Origin: Marinicella pacifica | GTDB lineage: Bacteria > Pseudomonadota > Gammaproteobacteria > Xanthomonadales > Marinicellaceae | Length of the DNA stretch: 64,000 nucleotides | NCBI RefSeq assembly: GCF_014636635.1 | Contig: NZ_BMEO01000009.1 | Coordinates: 1-64,000 of the forward strand | Reading direction: 5' to 3' | Shown: positions 24,506 to 34,794 of the stretch, piece by piece | How the letters are laid out: every line of letters begins with the position of its first letter | How positions within the stretch are numbered: the stretch's first letter is position 1 | Notes under the pieces: model-generated | What the model saw: only the letters and a program-made list of their open reading frames with translations | What the model was told of the DNA's origin: nothing | Database searches by the model: none | Program-made: the position numbers and the translations under genes

Positions 24506-27172
24506 TTAAGAGACGCGTGGATCGTCTAAATCCGTCTGTATGTTATAGGTTTTAATCGCTTTTTTAATCGCTGTTTTCGGTAAGTCACCGACTTTCACCA
24601 ATTCTACCACGGTGGTGTAAGCAATGTGGTTACGCGACACTTCAAAAAATTCTCGTAATTGCTCACGGGTATCGGAGCGACCAAAACCATCGGTGCCCAA
24701 AGTGGCGTAAGGGGCTTTCACCCAAGGTCTGATTTGTTCCGCGAAATCGTGCACATAATCGCTGGCGGCTATCACCGGACCGGGCTGTTTGTCTAAACAT
24801 TGCTCCACATAGCTGAGTTTGGTCTTTTTATCGGCATGTAAGCGGTTATGACGTTGCACCGATTGGCCTTCCCTTTTCAGTTCGGTGAACGAGGTGGCAC
24901 TCCAGACATCACAAGCCACCTCAAAATCCTTGTGTAACATGTCAGCAGCGGCCTCCACTTCCCGTAAAATACTGCCACTGCCCAGCAGCTGCGCCTGGGC
25001 TTTGCCTTTTTTTGGACGTTCTTTTAATTTATACAGACCTTTGATAATGCCCGCTTCACAATCTTTAGGCATCTCCGGATGCGGATAGTTTTCATTGAGT
25101 AAAGTAATGTAGTAATACACCTCATCATTATCAACAAACATGCGTTTTAAACCTGATTGCAGAATGACAACAACCTCGTAGCCATAGGTTGGGTCATAAC
25201 TAATACAGTTCGGCACGGTGGAGGCAATCAAATGAGAATGGCCGTCCTGATGTTGCAGTCCTTCTCCGTTCAGGGTTGTGCGGCCTGATGTGCCGCCCAG
25301 TAAAAAGCCTTTGGCGCGCATATCACCGGCGGCCCAGCAGAGATCGCCGATGCGCTGATGACCGAACATAGAATAATAAATATAAAACGGAATCATCGGC
25401 GTGTTGTAATTGGCATACGAAGTTGCCGCTGCTATCCAGGAGCACATGGCACCGGCTTCGGTAATGCCTTCCTGTAATACCTGACCATCTTCAGATTCTT
25501 TGTAAAACATCAGTTGATCAGAATCTTCCGGTTCATATTTCTGGCCCTGGTGAGAATAGATACCGAGCTGTCTGAACAAGCCCTCCATACCAAAGGTACG
25601 CGCTTCATCACAAATAATCGGTACTATTTTTTCCTTGATGTTTTTATCTCGCAACATCACCGCCAGTGACCGAACAAAGGCCATGGTGGTGGAGATTTCA
25701 CGATCACCGGAACCTTTGGTGATGCTTTCAAATGCGGCCATTTCAGGAATGTCTAAAGGCTGGTTTTCATAACTGCGTTGCGGTAAAAAACCACCCAGCT
25801 CTTCACGCCGCGCCAGCATGTATTTCATTTCCTCTGAATCATCAGCGGGCTTGTAATAGGGCACCTCTTCAAGCTGATCATCTTTAATGGGCACATTAAA
25901 TTTATTGCGAAATTCCCGAATCGCTTCGGTGTCCATTTTTTTCTGTTGGTGGGTGGTGTTGGCGGCTTGACCACTGGGACCCATGCCATAGCCTTTCACG
26001 GTTTTCGCCAGAATCACCGTCGGTTGCCCTTCATGCGAAGTGGCTTCGCTGTAAGCGGCATACATTTTGTGTGGATCATGACCGCCTCGGTTTAAGCGCC
26101 AGATATCATCATCGGTCATGTGTGAAACCATGGCTTTGAGTTCCGGGTATTTGCCGAAGAAATGCTCACGCACATAAGCGCCGTCTTTGGATTTGTACAT
26201 TTGGTAGTCACCATCGACGGCTTCTTCCATGCGTTTTCGCAATAAGCCATCGGTGTCTTTGGCGAATAATTTATCCCAGTAAGAGCCCCAAATCACTTTG
26301 ATCACATTCCAGCCGGCACCGCGGAATACGCCTTCCAGTTCCTGGATGATTTTACCGTTACCGCGCACCGGTCCGTCTAAGCGTTGTAAATTACAGTTAA
26401 TCACAAACACCAGATTGTCCAGATTCTCACGGCCGGCCAGTGAAATGGCACCCAAAGATTCCGGTTCATCGGTTTCACCATCACCCAAAAAGCAATACAC
26501 TTTACGGTCGGTTTTTTCAATGATGCCTCGACTTTGCAGATATTTCATAAATCGTGCCTGATAAATGGCCTGAATCGGTCCCAGTCCCATGGACACCGTG
26601 GCAAACTGCCAGAAATCCGGCATCAACCAGGAATGTGGATAAGAAGGCAAGCCTTTCCCGCCGACTTCTTCGCGGAATTTGTCCAGTTGTTCTTCGCTAA
26701 TACGGCCTTCTAAAAAAGCACGGGCATAAAAGCCGGGAGAACTGTGGCCTTGTACATATAATAAATCACCGCCAGAAGGGTGGTCTTTGCCACGGAAAAA
26801 ATGATTGAAACCGACGTCATAAATGGTGGCGGCCGAAGCAAAGGATGCAATATGACCACCGAGAGAGCCGGGGCGGCGGTTCGCACGGACCACCATGGCC
26901 ATGGCATTCCAGCGGATAATGGCACGGATTTTCCACTCTAAATCACTGTCACCGGGGGATTGTTTCTGTTCCGTTACCGGAATGGTGTTGAGGTAGGCGG
27001 TGGTCGCCTGGTAGGGCAAATGGCCACCGGATCGGCGATTTAAGTCAATCAGTTGTTCAATCAGAAAATGGGCCCGCTCGGGGCCTTCTTCCGCAATCAC
27101 GGCTTTTAATGAATCCAGCCATTCTTGGGTTTCTAAAGCGTCAATATCATGTTGGGTTTTGATGTTTGTCAT
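24506..27172 (-). CDS. aceE: Pyruvate dehydrogenase E1 component, homodimeric type
   Basis: An 888-aa thiamine-diphosphate enzyme that decarboxylates pyruvate and acetylates the E2 lipoyl group. The ThDP motif is GDGETDEPES; other AceE landmarks are GGHIASFASAATIYDVGFNH, IRRW-type RAIIRWNAMAMVVRANR, and GRTTLNGEGLQHQDGHSH in the second half. Its length matches the single-chain E1 of gammaproteobacteria. It starts only 4 bp after the maeB stop, so malic enzyme and its product's consumer are translated from neighbouring cistrons. Confidence 0.97.
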   Translation of the reverse strand: MTNIKTQHDIDALETQEWLDSLKAVIAEEGPERAHFLIEQLIDLNRRSGGHLPYQATTAYLNTIPVTEQKQSPGDSDLEWKIRAIIRWNAMAMVVRANRRPGSLGGHIASFASAATIYDVGFNHFFRGKDHPSGGDLLYVQGHSSPGFYARAFLEGRISEEQLDKFREEVGGKGLPSYPHSWLMPDFWQFATVSMGLGPIQAIYQARFMKYLQSRGIIEKTDRKVYCFLGDGETDEPESLGAISLAGRENLDNLVFVINCNLQRLDGPVRGNGKIIQELEGVFRGAGWNVIKVIWGSYWDKLFAKDTDGLLRKRMEEAVDGDYQMYKSKDGAYVREHFFGKYPELKAMVSHMTDDDIWRLNRGGHDPHKMYAAYSEATSHEGQPTVILAKTVKGYGMGPSGQAANTTHQQKKMDTEAIREFRNKFNVPIKDDQLEEVPYYKPADDSEEMKYMLARREELGGFLPQRSYENQPLDIPEMAAFESITKGSGDREISTTMAFVRSLAVMLRDKNIKEKIVPIICDEARTFGMEGLFRQLGIYSHQGQKYEPEDSDQLMFYKESEDGQVLQEGITEAGAMCSWIAAATSYANYNTPMIPFYIYYSMFGHQRIGDLCWAAGDMRAKGFLLGGTSGRTTLNGEGLQHQDGHSHLIASTVPNCISYDPTYGYEVVVILQSGLKRMFVDNDEVYYYITLLNENYPHPEMPKDCEAGIIKGLYKLKERPKKGKAQAQLLGSGSILREVEAAADMLHKDFEVACDVWSATSFTELKREGQSVQRHNRLHADKKTKLSYVEQCLDKQPGPVIAASDYVHDFAEQIRPWVKAPYATLGTDGFGRSDTREQLREFFEVSRNHIAYTTVVELVKVGDLPKTAIKKAIKTYNIQTDLDDPRVS

Positions 27173-27176
27173 AATA

Positions 27177-29453
27177 TCACTTGGTTATGGTGTTTTGGGC
27201 GTCAACGGCGGCGATGGCGACCATGTTAAAAATTCTGCGGACAGAAGAGGATGGGTTGAGCACATGGGCCGGTAATTGGGTGCCCATAAGCATGGGGCCA
27301 ACAGTCACGCCTTCAGAAAAATATCTTATCATATTTAAGGCGGTGGTGGCAGTGTCCAGATTAGGCATCACCAATAAATTGGCCTTTTGCGTGTAATCAG
27401 CGCTGGGAAATACCTTGGATCGGATATTGGGTACCAGGGCATATTCGGCATCCATTTCACCTTCAACCTGTAAGTCCGGTGCCTGCTGTTTGATGAGCGC
27501 TAAAGCTTCGCGCATTTTTTCAGGGCTTTCACCGTCCCGGGTACCGAAATTCGAATATGACAACAAAGCCAAACGCGGGGTCTTGCCAAAAGCTCTAACA
27601 CGCTCAGCAGCACTGATGGCCATACTGGCAATTTCTTCGGCCGTTGGGTTGGGATTGACATTGGTGTCGGTGATAAAGTAACTGCCTCGGTCGGTGGCCA
27701 CCGCGCTTAAACTCGATGGTGTCTGGTCTTTTAAACCAATCACATCAATAATGTGTTGTAAGACTTTATGGTAACGACCGTTTAAACCCGCCAGCATGGC
27801 ATCGGCTTCGCCGCGTTTAACCATCAGCGCGGCTATCACCGTGGTGCGGGTTCTGACCACCGCTTTGGCGATTTCCGGACTAACACCTCGCCGTTCCATC
27901 AGTTTATGGTAGAGTGTCCAATAATCGTAAAAACGTGGATCATCTTGTGGGTTAACCAACTCAAAATCTTCGCCAATGGTCAGATTAATGCCAATCCGTT
28001 CAATGCGTGATTGCACCACATCCGGGCGGCCAATTAAAATTGGTTTGGCAAGTCGGTCACTGTTGATAGTGAGCACGGCACGCAACACCCGCTCATCTTC
28101 ACCTTCGGCCAATACCACGCGTTTTAAATCTTTTCGTGCCTGATTGAATACCGGGCGCATTAGTAAACCGCTTTGATAGACAAATTCACTGAGCTGATGT
28201 TCGTACTTTTTCAGGTCATCAAGTGGTCGTTTGGCCACACCACTGTCCATGGCGGCTTTGGCCACCGCCGGCGCCACGTGTAGCAAAATACGCGGATCAA
28301 AAGGTTGCGGAATCAGGTAGTCACGACCAAAACTGAGCTCTATGTCACCATAAGCTTCACGGCTCACATCGCTGACTTCCAGCCGGGCCAGGTGAGCCAG
28401 GGCTTTCACACAAGCAATTTTCATGGCATCGTTTATGGCGGTGGCGCCCACATCCAATGCACCGCGGAAAATATAGGGAAAGCACAGAACATTATTGACC
28501 TGGTTCGGATAATCAGAGCGGCCGGTGGCAATGATGGCATCGGGCCTGACCTCGAGTGCCAACTCCGGCATAATTTCAGGTGTGGGGTTCGCCAGTGCCA
28601 AAATTAACGGATCTTTGGCCATTTTTTTCAGCATGTCGGGTTTGAGTACACCGGCCACCGAAACACCGAGGAAGATGTCCGCGCCATCCAAGGCTTCGGT
28701 CAGTGATTGTTGTTTGACGCCTTTTGCGTATTCAATGCGTCGGGGATCGCTTAAATCTTCTCGGCCTTCATACAAAACACCCGATGAATCAGACACAATA
28801 ATATGTTCGCGTTGCATGCCCATGGTCACCAGCAAGTCCAGACAGGCCATACCGGCCGCACCGGCACCGGAGGTGGTGAGGCGAACATTTTCAATTTTTT
28901 TACCGGTGATTTTCAGGGCGTTAATCACCGCGGCTGCGGTAATAATGGCGGTCCCATGCTGATCATCATGAAACACCGGAATTTTCATGCGTTTTTTTAA
29001 GGCTTCTTCCACCTCAAAACATTCCGGTGATTTAATGTCTTCGAGGTTGATGCCACCGAAAGTCGGTTCTAATGAGGCAATGATCTCAATCAGTTTATCG
29101 GGGTCTTTTTCATCAATCTCGATGTCAAACACATCAATGCCGGCAAACTTTTTGAACAACACCCCTTTACCTTCCATCACCGGTTTTGAGGCCAGCGCAC
29201 CAATATCACCCAGACCCAGTACTGCAGTGCCGTTGGAAATCACCGCCACCATGTTACTTCGGGCGGTGTAATCAGCGGCCTTGTTTGGGTCAGCGGCAAT
29301 CGCCTCTGACGGCGCTGCCACGCCGGGCGAATAGGCCAAAGCCAGTTCTTTTTGAGTGGTTAAGGCTTTGGTGGCTGTGATTTTAATTTTACCGGGCGTT
29401 GGATACTGATGGTATTCAAGCGCCGCTTGTTTCATGTCTTCAGAAAGACTCAT
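27177..29453 (-). CDS. maeB: NADP-dependent malic enzyme with phosphotransacetylase-like domain
   Basis: A 758-aa two-domain protein. The N-terminal malic enzyme (about 1-410; [55 protein letters not shown]) oxidatively decarboxylates malate to pyruvate, and the C-terminal PTA domain (about 430-758; [28 protein letters not shown]) is a regulatory, acetyl-CoA-sensing module in MaeB. Its position between fba and aceE, 4 bp from the latter, suggests it feeds pyruvate directly to acetyl-CoA formation during growth on organic acids. That flux role is inferred from position. Confidence 0.95.
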   Translation of the reverse strand: MSLSEDMKQAALEYHQYPTPGKIKITATKALTTQKELALAYSPGVAAPSEAIAADPNKAADYTARSNMVAVISNGTAVLGLGDIGALASKPVMEGKGVLFKKFAGIDVFDIEIDEKDPDKLIEIIASLEPTFGGINLEDIKSPECFEVEEALKKRMKIPVFHDDQHGTAIITAAAVINALKITGKKIENVRLTTSGAGAAGMACLDLLVTMGMQREHIIVSDSSGVLYEGREDLSDPRRIEYAKGVKQQSLTEALDGADIFLGVSVAGVLKPDMLKKMAKDPLILALANPTPEIMPELALEVRPDAIIATGRSDYPNQVNNVLCFPYIFRGALDVGATAINDAMKIACVKALAHLARLEVSDVSREAYGDIELSFGRDYLIPQPFDPRILLHVAPAVAKAAMDSGVAKRPLDDLKKYEHQLSEFVYQSGLLMRPVFNQARKDLKRVVLAEGEDERVLRAVLTINSDRLAKPILIGRPDVVQSRIERIGINLTIGEDFELVNPQDDPRFYDYWTLYHKLMERRGVSPEIAKAVVRTRTTVIAALMVKRGEADAMLAGLNGRYHKVLQHIIDVIGLKDQTPSSLSAVATDRGSYFITDTNVNPNPTAEEIASMAISAAERVRAFGKTPRLALLSYSNFGTRDGESPEKMREALALIKQQAPDLQVEGEMDAEYALVPNIRSKVFPSADYTQKANLLVMPNLDTATTALNMIRYFSEGVTVGPMLMGTQLPAHVLNPSSSVRRIFNMVAIAAVDAQNTITK

Positions 29454-29520
29454 GGTGTCACCCCAATATATGTATCAACAAGTAACGGCTTAACCATCCT
29501 GAATAAGCCGTCACCCTGTT

Positions 29521-30546
29521 TTAGCCTTGTTCGGCCTGTTCGTCGTATTGACCCAATGTGGCCAAAGAATTCATGCGTGCACGATGCAGCAGTTCAGCCT
29601 GAGCCGCTTTGACGTTGTTTTTGGGATTGTCACCCCAAACTTTAAGGGCTGAGGCCTGTAAAGCACGACCATAAGAAAAGCTTAACGGCCAGGGCAACTG
29701 ACCCATTTGATTCATAACATTTAAATGTTCAGTGGCTTCAATTTCAGATTGTCCCCCGGATAAAAATACAATACCTGCCAAAGCAGCCGGAACGGTATTA
29801 AAGAAACAACTTAAGGTGGCTTCGGCCACCTCTTCGGCATCAGCCTGCTCGGGACAATCACTGCCGGACACCACCATCGATGATTTTAGAATACAGGCTT
29901 CTAAAATTACATTGTGCTCGTATAACTGGCTAAACAATGATTTCAGGGTCAATTCAGTGACTTCATAAGCGGTGGCAATGTCGTGACTGCCGTCCATCAA
30001 AACTTCAGGCTCCACAATCGGTACCAGCCCCGCTTCCTGACACAAAGCCGCGTAACGCGCCAGCGCATGGCTGTTGGCTTCAATGCAAGTCTGACTGGGA
30101 TTGTTTTCTGAAATGGTGATGACCGCACGCCATTTGGCGAATCGGGCGCCCATGTCATAGTATTCATGCAAACGTTCACGTAAGCCATCTAAACCCTCGG
30201 TAACTTTCTCACCGGGAAATCCGGCCAGATCTTTGGCACCTTTGTCCACTTTAATACCCGGAATAATGTCGGCATCCTGCATGATTTTAACCAGTGATGT
30301 ACCGTCCGGTGCTTTTTGACGGATGGTTTCGTCAAATAAAATCGCCCCGGATATGTATTCACCCAGGCCATCAGCACTCAATAACATATGGCGGTAATCT
30401 CGGCGGTTGTCTTCAGTGCAGTCAACACCAATGGTGTCAAAGCGTTTCTGACAGGTGCCGGTGCTTTCATCAATCGCCAATACGCCACGCCCCGAGGACA
30501 CCATAGCGGCGGCCGTTTCAATCATTTCATCTATTCTGTCTGTCAT
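29521..30546 (-). CDS. Fructose-bisphosphate aldolase, class I
   Basis: A 341-aa Schiff-base aldolase that interconverts fructose-1,6-bisphosphate with dihydroxyacetone phosphate and glyceraldehyde-3-phosphate. Family motifs include GRGVLAIDESTGTCQKRFD near the start, KWRAVI, VPIVEPEVLMDGSHDI, the likely Schiff-base Lys in EACILKSSMVVSG, and IVFLSGGQSEIEAT. The usual LKPNMV around that Lys is LKSSMV here. The metal-free class I type is the only aldolase in the window. It lies 44 bp after pgk. Confidence 0.95.
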   Translation of the reverse strand: MTDRIDEMIETAAAMVSSGRGVLAIDESTGTCQKRFDTIGVDCTEDNRRDYRHMLLSADGLGEYISGAILFDETIRQKAPDGTSLVKIMQDADIIPGIKVDKGAKDLAGFPGEKVTEGLDGLRERLHEYYDMGARFAKWRAVITISENNPSQTCIEANSHALARYAALCQEAGLVPIVEPEVLMDGSHDIATAYEVTELTLKSLFSQLYEHNVILEACILKSSMVVSGSDCPEQADAEEVAEATLSCFFNTVPAALAGIVFLSGGQSEIEATEHLNVMNQMGQLPWPLSFSYGRALQASALKVWGDNPKNNVKAAQAELLHRARMNSLATLGQYDEQAEQG

Positions 30547-30590
30547 AATCTTATCCTGTTAAGTTTTTAAATTTATGAGGGCTGTCGGGA

Positions 30591-31763
30591 TTACCGCTCA
30601 GCCACTTGTTCAAGTTGGGTGACCGCGGGCAAAGGTTTGCCTTCCAGTACCTGCAAAAAAGCCCCGCCTCCGGTGGAAATATAAGAAATTTTATCTTCGA
30701 TACCATATTTGGCGATGGCTGCCAGGGTGTCACCGCCGCCGGCCATGGAAAAACCGCCACTTTGGGCAATGCCTTCAGCCAATAACTGGGTGCCCCGAGA
30801 AAACTGCGGAAATTCAAACACACCCACCGGGCCGTTCCAGACCACGGTTTTGGCTTGTTTGGCCAGATAAGCATAAAGAGCAGCTGTTTTGGGTCCGATG
30901 TCCAATATCATGTCATCATCGGCCACATTGTCCACACTTTTTACTTCAGCCAAGGCATCGCTTTTGAATTCTGCCGCCACCACCACATCTTCGGGGATGG
31001 GTATTTCATTGCCGGCTTCTCTGGCTGTTTCGATGAGTTGTTTCGCCTCATCCACCAAATCCGGTTCATACAAAGATTGTCCAATCCTGTATCCCGCGGC
31101 TTTAATAAAAGTGTTGGCAATACCGCCGCCGACAATCAGTTTATCCACTTTGCCAACCAGGCTGTGCAACACCTGCAACTTACCCGAAACTTTGGCACCA
31201 CCAATGACTGCCAGCATGGGTTTGGCAGGGTTTTTAAGCCCTTTTTCAAGGGCAGTTAATTCTTTGACCAGCAAAGGCCCGGCACAGGCTATAGGGGCAT
31301 ATTGCGCGACACCGGTGGTGGATGCATGGGCGCGGTGGGCGGTACCAAAAGCATCCATCACAAAAATATCACAGAGCCCCGCCAACTGCCTGGCCAGTTG
31401 TTCATCATTGCTTTTCTCGCCGGCTTCAAAACGAATATTTTCTAACAGCACCACTTCACCGGGTTTGACATCCACGCCTTGATGCCAGTTTTGAATGAGT
31501 TTAACATCTTGATTCAATAAGTGACTGAGGCGGTTGGCAACCGGTAATAATGAAAATTGCGGGTCATATTGACCGGCTGTCGGCCTGCCCAGGTGAGACA
31601 CCAAAATTATCGCCGCATTTTGTGACAGGGCTTTTTTAATGGTTGGTAAGGCAGCCTGAATTCGGCTGTCATCGGTGATGTTGCCGGACGCCATGGGCAC
31701 ATTCAAATCTTCACGGATTAAAACCCGCTGATCAGTCAGCGTGAGTTCAGTCATGTGTTTCAT
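30591..31763 (-). CDS. pgk: Phosphoglycerate kinase
   Basis: A 390-aa glycolytic/gluconeogenic enzyme that exchanges phosphate between 1,3-bisphosphoglycerate and ADP. Landmarks are IREDLNVPM, the SHLGRP substrate motif, [51 protein letters not shown] and the C-terminal GGGDTLAAI and [13 protein letters not shown] nucleotide motifs. A second ATG three codons in is an equally plausible start. It is 17 bp downstream of gap. Confidence 0.97.
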   Translation of the reverse strand: MKHMTELTLTDQRVLIREDLNVPMASGNITDDSRIQAALPTIKKALSQNAAIILVSHLGRPTAGQYDPQFSLLPVANRLSHLLNQDVKLIQNWHQGVDVKPGEVVLLENIRFEAGEKSNDEQLARQLAGLCDIFVMDAFGTAHRAHASTTGVAQYAPIACAGPLLVKELTALEKGLKNPAKPMLAVIGGAKVSGKLQVLHSLVGKVDKLIVGGGIANTFIKAAGYRIGQSLYEPDLVDEAKQLIETAREAGNEIPIPEDVVVAAEFKSDALAEVKSVDNVADDDMILDIGPKTAALYAYLAKQAKTVVWNGPVGVFEFPQFSRGTQLLAEGIAQSGGFSMAGGGDTLAAIAKYGIEDKISYISTGGGAFLQVLEGKPLPAVTQLEQVAER

Positions 31764-31780
31764 CGTTTATCAACCACCAT

Positions 31781-32782
31781 TCAGGCATTCATCAGGGCTT
31801 CTGCTACATCCAGCATACGACAAGAAAATCCCCATTCATTGTCATACCAGGCCAGCACTTTAACCAGCCGGCCATTGGTGACTTTGGTGACGCCGGCATC
31901 AAAAGTGGACGAATGGGCATTGTGATTAAAGTCAACGGACACCAAATCCTCATCACAATAACCCAATACGGCAGAATTATCGGCTGCTGATTTTACCACT
32001 TCATTGACCTCTTCGACAGTGGTTTCACGGCTGGCGATAAAAGTTAAATCCACTGAGGATACATTGATGGTGGGAATGCGCATGGCATATCCGTCCAATC
32101 GGCCATTGAGTTCCGGTAATACCAGCCCGATGGCTGCCGCCGCGCCGGTCTTGGTGGGAATCTGACTCATGGTGGCCGAACGGGCGCGGCGTAAATCTTT
32201 GTGGTACATATCGCTGAGCACCTGGTCATTGGTATAGGCATGAATGGAGGTCATTAATCCGGATTCAATGCCTATACTTTGGTGTAAAATCTGAGCCAGT
32301 GGCGATAAACAGTTGGTGGTACATGAAGCATTTGAAATCACGGTATCATCCGCCGTCAACACCTGGTGGTTCACACCATAAACCACGGTTTTGTCAATTT
32401 CACCGTTGGCCGGCGCTGAAATAATGACTTTTTTGGCCCCCGCTTTAATGTGCAAAGCAGCTTTGTCACGCGCTCTGAAGATACCGGTGCATTCCATCAC
32501 CACGTCAACACCCAGCTCATGCCAAGGCAATTGTGTCGGATCCTTTTCATGACATAACTGAATTTCATCGCCATTGACCACCATTTTATCGTCTTTGAGG
32601 TCCACATCGGCATGAAAACGGCCATGTGCGGTGTCATGCCGGGTTAAATGAACCATGGCCCGGGCGTCACCCAAGTCATTGATGGCGACCACTTTAATGT
32701 CATGTTGTTTGAGTTCGTAAAGTGCCCGTAAAATACACCGGCCAATACGACCATATCCGTTAATTGCTATTTTTATTGTCAT
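31781..32782 (-). CDS. gap: Glyceraldehyde-3-phosphate dehydrogenase, type I
   Basis: A 333-aa NAD(P)-dependent enzyme that oxidises glyceraldehyde-3-phosphate to 1,3-bisphosphoglycerate. The Rossmann motif is INGYGRIGR, the catalytic Cys is in [10 protein letters not shown], and [11 protein letters not shown] and [13 protein letters not shown] complete the family pattern. Erythrose-4-phosphate dehydrogenase (Epd) is the main alternative, but the [20 protein letters not shown] stretch and the neighbouring pgk favour Gap. The ribosome site is AAGGA. It heads the eight-gene central-carbon run; a strong inverted repeat lies 35 bp upstream. Confidence 0.94.
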   Translation of the reverse strand: MTIKIAINGYGRIGRCILRALYELKQHDIKVVAINDLGDARAMVHLTRHDTAHGRFHADVDLKDDKMVVNGDEIQLCHEKDPTQLPWHELGVDVVMECTGIFRARDKAALHIKAGAKKVIISAPANGEIDKTVVYGVNHQVLTADDTVISNASCTTNCLSPLAQILHQSIGIESGLMTSIHAYTNDQVLSDMYHKDLRRARSATMSQIPTKTGAAAAIGLVLPELNGRLDGYAMRIPTINVSSVDLTFIASRETTVEEVNEVVKSAADNSAVLGYCDEDLVSVDFNHNAHSSTFDAGVTKVTNGRLVKVLAWYDNEWGFSCRMLDVAEALMNA

Positions 32783-32816
32783 GAGGTTATTCCTTCTTAT
32801 TAATAAACTTATTTAT

Positions 32817-32840
32817 TGTTGAAAGGGTACTATTTCAACA
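32817..32840 (-). promoter_or_regulatory. Perfect inverted-repeat operator upstream of gap
   Basis: TGTTGAAA-N8-TTTCAACA is exact, and the flanks (TTATTTAT on one side, ATAAATAA on the other) extend the symmetry by several bases with a one-base slip. It lies 35-58 bp upstream of the gap ATG, in the promoter zone. The spacing does not fit Cra/FruR, HexR or PdhR sites as I know them, so the regulator is unidentified. Confidence 0.7.
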
Positions 32841-32932
32841 TAAATAAAGATTAAAGGCTTGAAAATTGGGTGGTTTACTCTAATTTTTTAATTAAAATGA
32901 CTCATAACCACAAATATTTTTGAGGTACGAAT

Positions 32933-33106
32933 ATGTTGATTAAACCCACATCAAAAAATCAGTCGTGCCGGAATTTGCCAAGCGAAAAGCAGGCCATCAG
33001 AGAAAGTCTGGCGCCTTTTGCACCATTCCCTGGTGCACTTGAGCAGCCTATGCAATCCGAAACACGACAAAAAATATCAAAAGCTGCCAAAAAACGCAGT
33101 CATTAA
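32933..33106 (+). CDS. Unrecognised 57-aa basic small protein
   Basis: A short frame in the gap/symporter intergenic region. It has a good ribosome site (TGAGGT, six bases before the ATG) and ends three bases before a strong terminator. The product is basic and polar with a proline-rich middle (SLAPFAPFPGALEQP) and a lysine/arginine-rich tail (RQKISKAAKKRSH); there is no signal or membrane segment. I know no relative. The combination of Shine-Dalgarno, compact frame and own terminator argues that it is a real gene. Confidence 0.6.
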   Translation: MLIKPTSKNQSCRNLPSEKQAIRESLAPFAPFPGALEQPMQSETRQKISKAAKKRSH

Positions 33107-33108
33107 TT

Positions 33109-33145
33109 AAAAAAACCGGCCAGATAATACTCAGCCGGTTTTTTT
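33109..33145. terminator. Bidirectional terminator
   Basis: AAAAAAACCGGC and GCCGGTTTTTTT pair around a 13-nt loop. T-tracts on both strands serve the small plus-strand ORF and the minus-strand symporter, whose stop is at 33168. Confidence 0.92.
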
Positions 33146-33167
33146 ATTTTTTTTGGGTGTAGCCGTT

Positions 33168-34682
33168 TCAATCCACCGTTGGCAGATCATCATTGCGCAG
33201 TTTCCTGTAGTACTGTTTCAGTTCACGTTTCACCACCGGTGCCAGGAAATATAAACCTATAATATTCGGAAATGACATGGCAAAAATCATCGCGTCTGAA
33301 AACTGAATCACGCCGGACAGGTTCATCGACGCACCAATCACAACGAAGACCAGGAACATCACATTGTAAACCGTTTCTTGTTTTTTGCCGGGGCCAAATA
33401 AGAATGTAAATGCACGCACCCCATAATAAGACCAGGCCAACATGGTGGAAAAGGCGAATAACACCACGGCCAGCGTTAACACATAAGGAAACCATGAGAC
33501 ATTACTGGCAAAAGCCGCTGAAGTCAGCTCAATGCCCTGAATGGTGTTATCAGAAGCTGCCGGTATGTAACCGGTGATACCAATCACCAAAGCGGTGATG
33601 GTGCACACGATAACCGTATCAATAAAAGGTTCATACAACGCCACCAACCCTTCGGTCACCGGCTCATTGGTGGTCACGGCCGAGTGGGCAATAGCCGCTG
33701 AACCGATACCCGCTTCATTGGAAAAAGCCGCCCGTTGAAAACCCACAATTAGAACACCGACGATACCGCCAAAAGCCGCTTTGGCATCCATGGCGCCGTA
33801 ATAGATATCGCTGAAAGCTTCGGGAATATGTTGGTAATTCATGGCAATAATCACAAGCCCGGTAAGCACATAAATAATGCCCATAAAAGGCACCAGCTTA
33901 GAAGTCACTTTGGCGATGCCTTTAATGCCACCGATGATGGTGATGCCCACAAAGGTCGCCACAATCAAACCAAAGACCCAGCCGTAACCCACCAAAAAGC
34001 TGTCCTCACCACCGGTGATACTGACCAGTTGCTGGAATGATTGATTGGCCTGAAACATGTTGCCGCCCCCAAAGGAGCCGCCAATACACATAATCGCAAA
34101 GAAGATGGCTAAAAACTTACCAAACTTGGGAAAACCACGTTCACTGAAGCCTTTGGTTAAATACTGCATCGGCCCGCCGTGAATGGTGCCATCGGCCAGC
34201 ACGGTGCGATATTTGACCCCCAGGGTACATTCTACGAACTTAGTGGACATACCCAAAAAGCCGGCCACAATCATCCAAAAAGTGGCGCCGGCCCCGCCGA
34301 GACTGACCGCCACCGCCACCCCCGCGATATTACCCAAGCCCACAGTGCCGGATAAGGCGGTCGAAAGTGCCTGAAAGTGTGTCACCTCACCATCGGCATC
34401 GTGGTAATCATATTTACCGCGGATTAAATCAAAGCCATGGCGAAACGATCGCAGGTTAACAAACTTATAATAAAGGGTAAAAAAAGTGGCTGCCAAAATG
34501 AGCCAGATAAGCACAATCGGGACCTGATAGCCGCCCGGAATGGTGATTGAATAAAACACCACACCGGCAATCGCATCTGAAATGGGCTGGACGATTGCAT
34601 TGATTTTTTCATCCGCTTTAACCGCCCAGGCAGGCACCGAAGCCGAAACCAGAAAAAAAGCTAACAGTTTTTTTAAGTACAT
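33168..34682 (-). CDS. Alanine/glycine:cation symporter (AGCS family)
   Basis: A 504-aa sodium-coupled amino-acid importer with about ten membrane helices. Family motifs are present: ALSTALSGTVGLGNIAGVAVA (helix 1 region), GGPMQYLTKGF, FQRAAFSNEAGIGSAAIAHSA, and LAWSYYGVRAFTFLFG near the end. Residues 1-20 of the chosen form (MYLKKLLAFFLVSASVPAWA) look like a cleavable signal. I prefer the ATG at 34682 over a frame opening 14 codons earlier because of this signal. It is a single-gene unit ended by the terminator at 33109. The exact amino acid is unproven; alanine is the family default. Confidence 0.9.
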   Translation of the reverse strand: MYLKKLLAFFLVSASVPAWAVKADEKINAIVQPISDAIAGVVFYSITIPGGYQVPIVLIWLILAATFFTLYYKFVNLRSFRHGFDLIRGKYDYHDADGEVTHFQALSTALSGTVGLGNIAGVAVAVSLGGAGATFWMIVAGFLGMSTKFVECTLGVKYRTVLADGTIHGGPMQYLTKGFSERGFPKFGKFLAIFFAIMCIGGSFGGGNMFQANQSFQQLVSITGGEDSFLVGYGWVFGLIVATFVGITIIGGIKGIAKVTSKLVPFMGIIYVLTGLVIIAMNYQHIPEAFSDIYYGAMDAKAAFGGIVGVLIVGFQRAAFSNEAGIGSAAIAHSAVTTNEPVTEGLVALYEPFIDTVIVCTITALVIGITGYIPAASDNTIQGIELTSAAFASNVSWFPYVLTLAVVLFAFSTMLAWSYYGVRAFTFLFGPGKKQETVYNVMFLVFVVIGASMNLSGVIQFSDAMIFAMSFPNIIGLYFLAPVVKRELKQYYRKLRNDDLPTVD

Positions 34683-34794
34683 TAATTTATTCCCGTTCTT
34701 TTTAATTGAGTACGCATTCACCACGACCTTGCTAATCCGTCAGGCGAAAGATGGCTTATCATAACTGTTTTTTTATGTGGTATGAAGTTCAAAG

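Noticed and set aside
30889-31482. A 197-codon plus-strand frame inside pgk
   Set aside because: It is a shadow of a highly conserved gene in its reverse complement; Ser/Ala-rich composition is typical of such shadows.
31781-32782. Erythrose-4-phosphate dehydrogenase (Epd) instead of Gap
   Set aside because: Shared early motifs, but the central substrate region and the adjacent pgk fit glyceraldehyde-3-phosphate dehydrogenase better.
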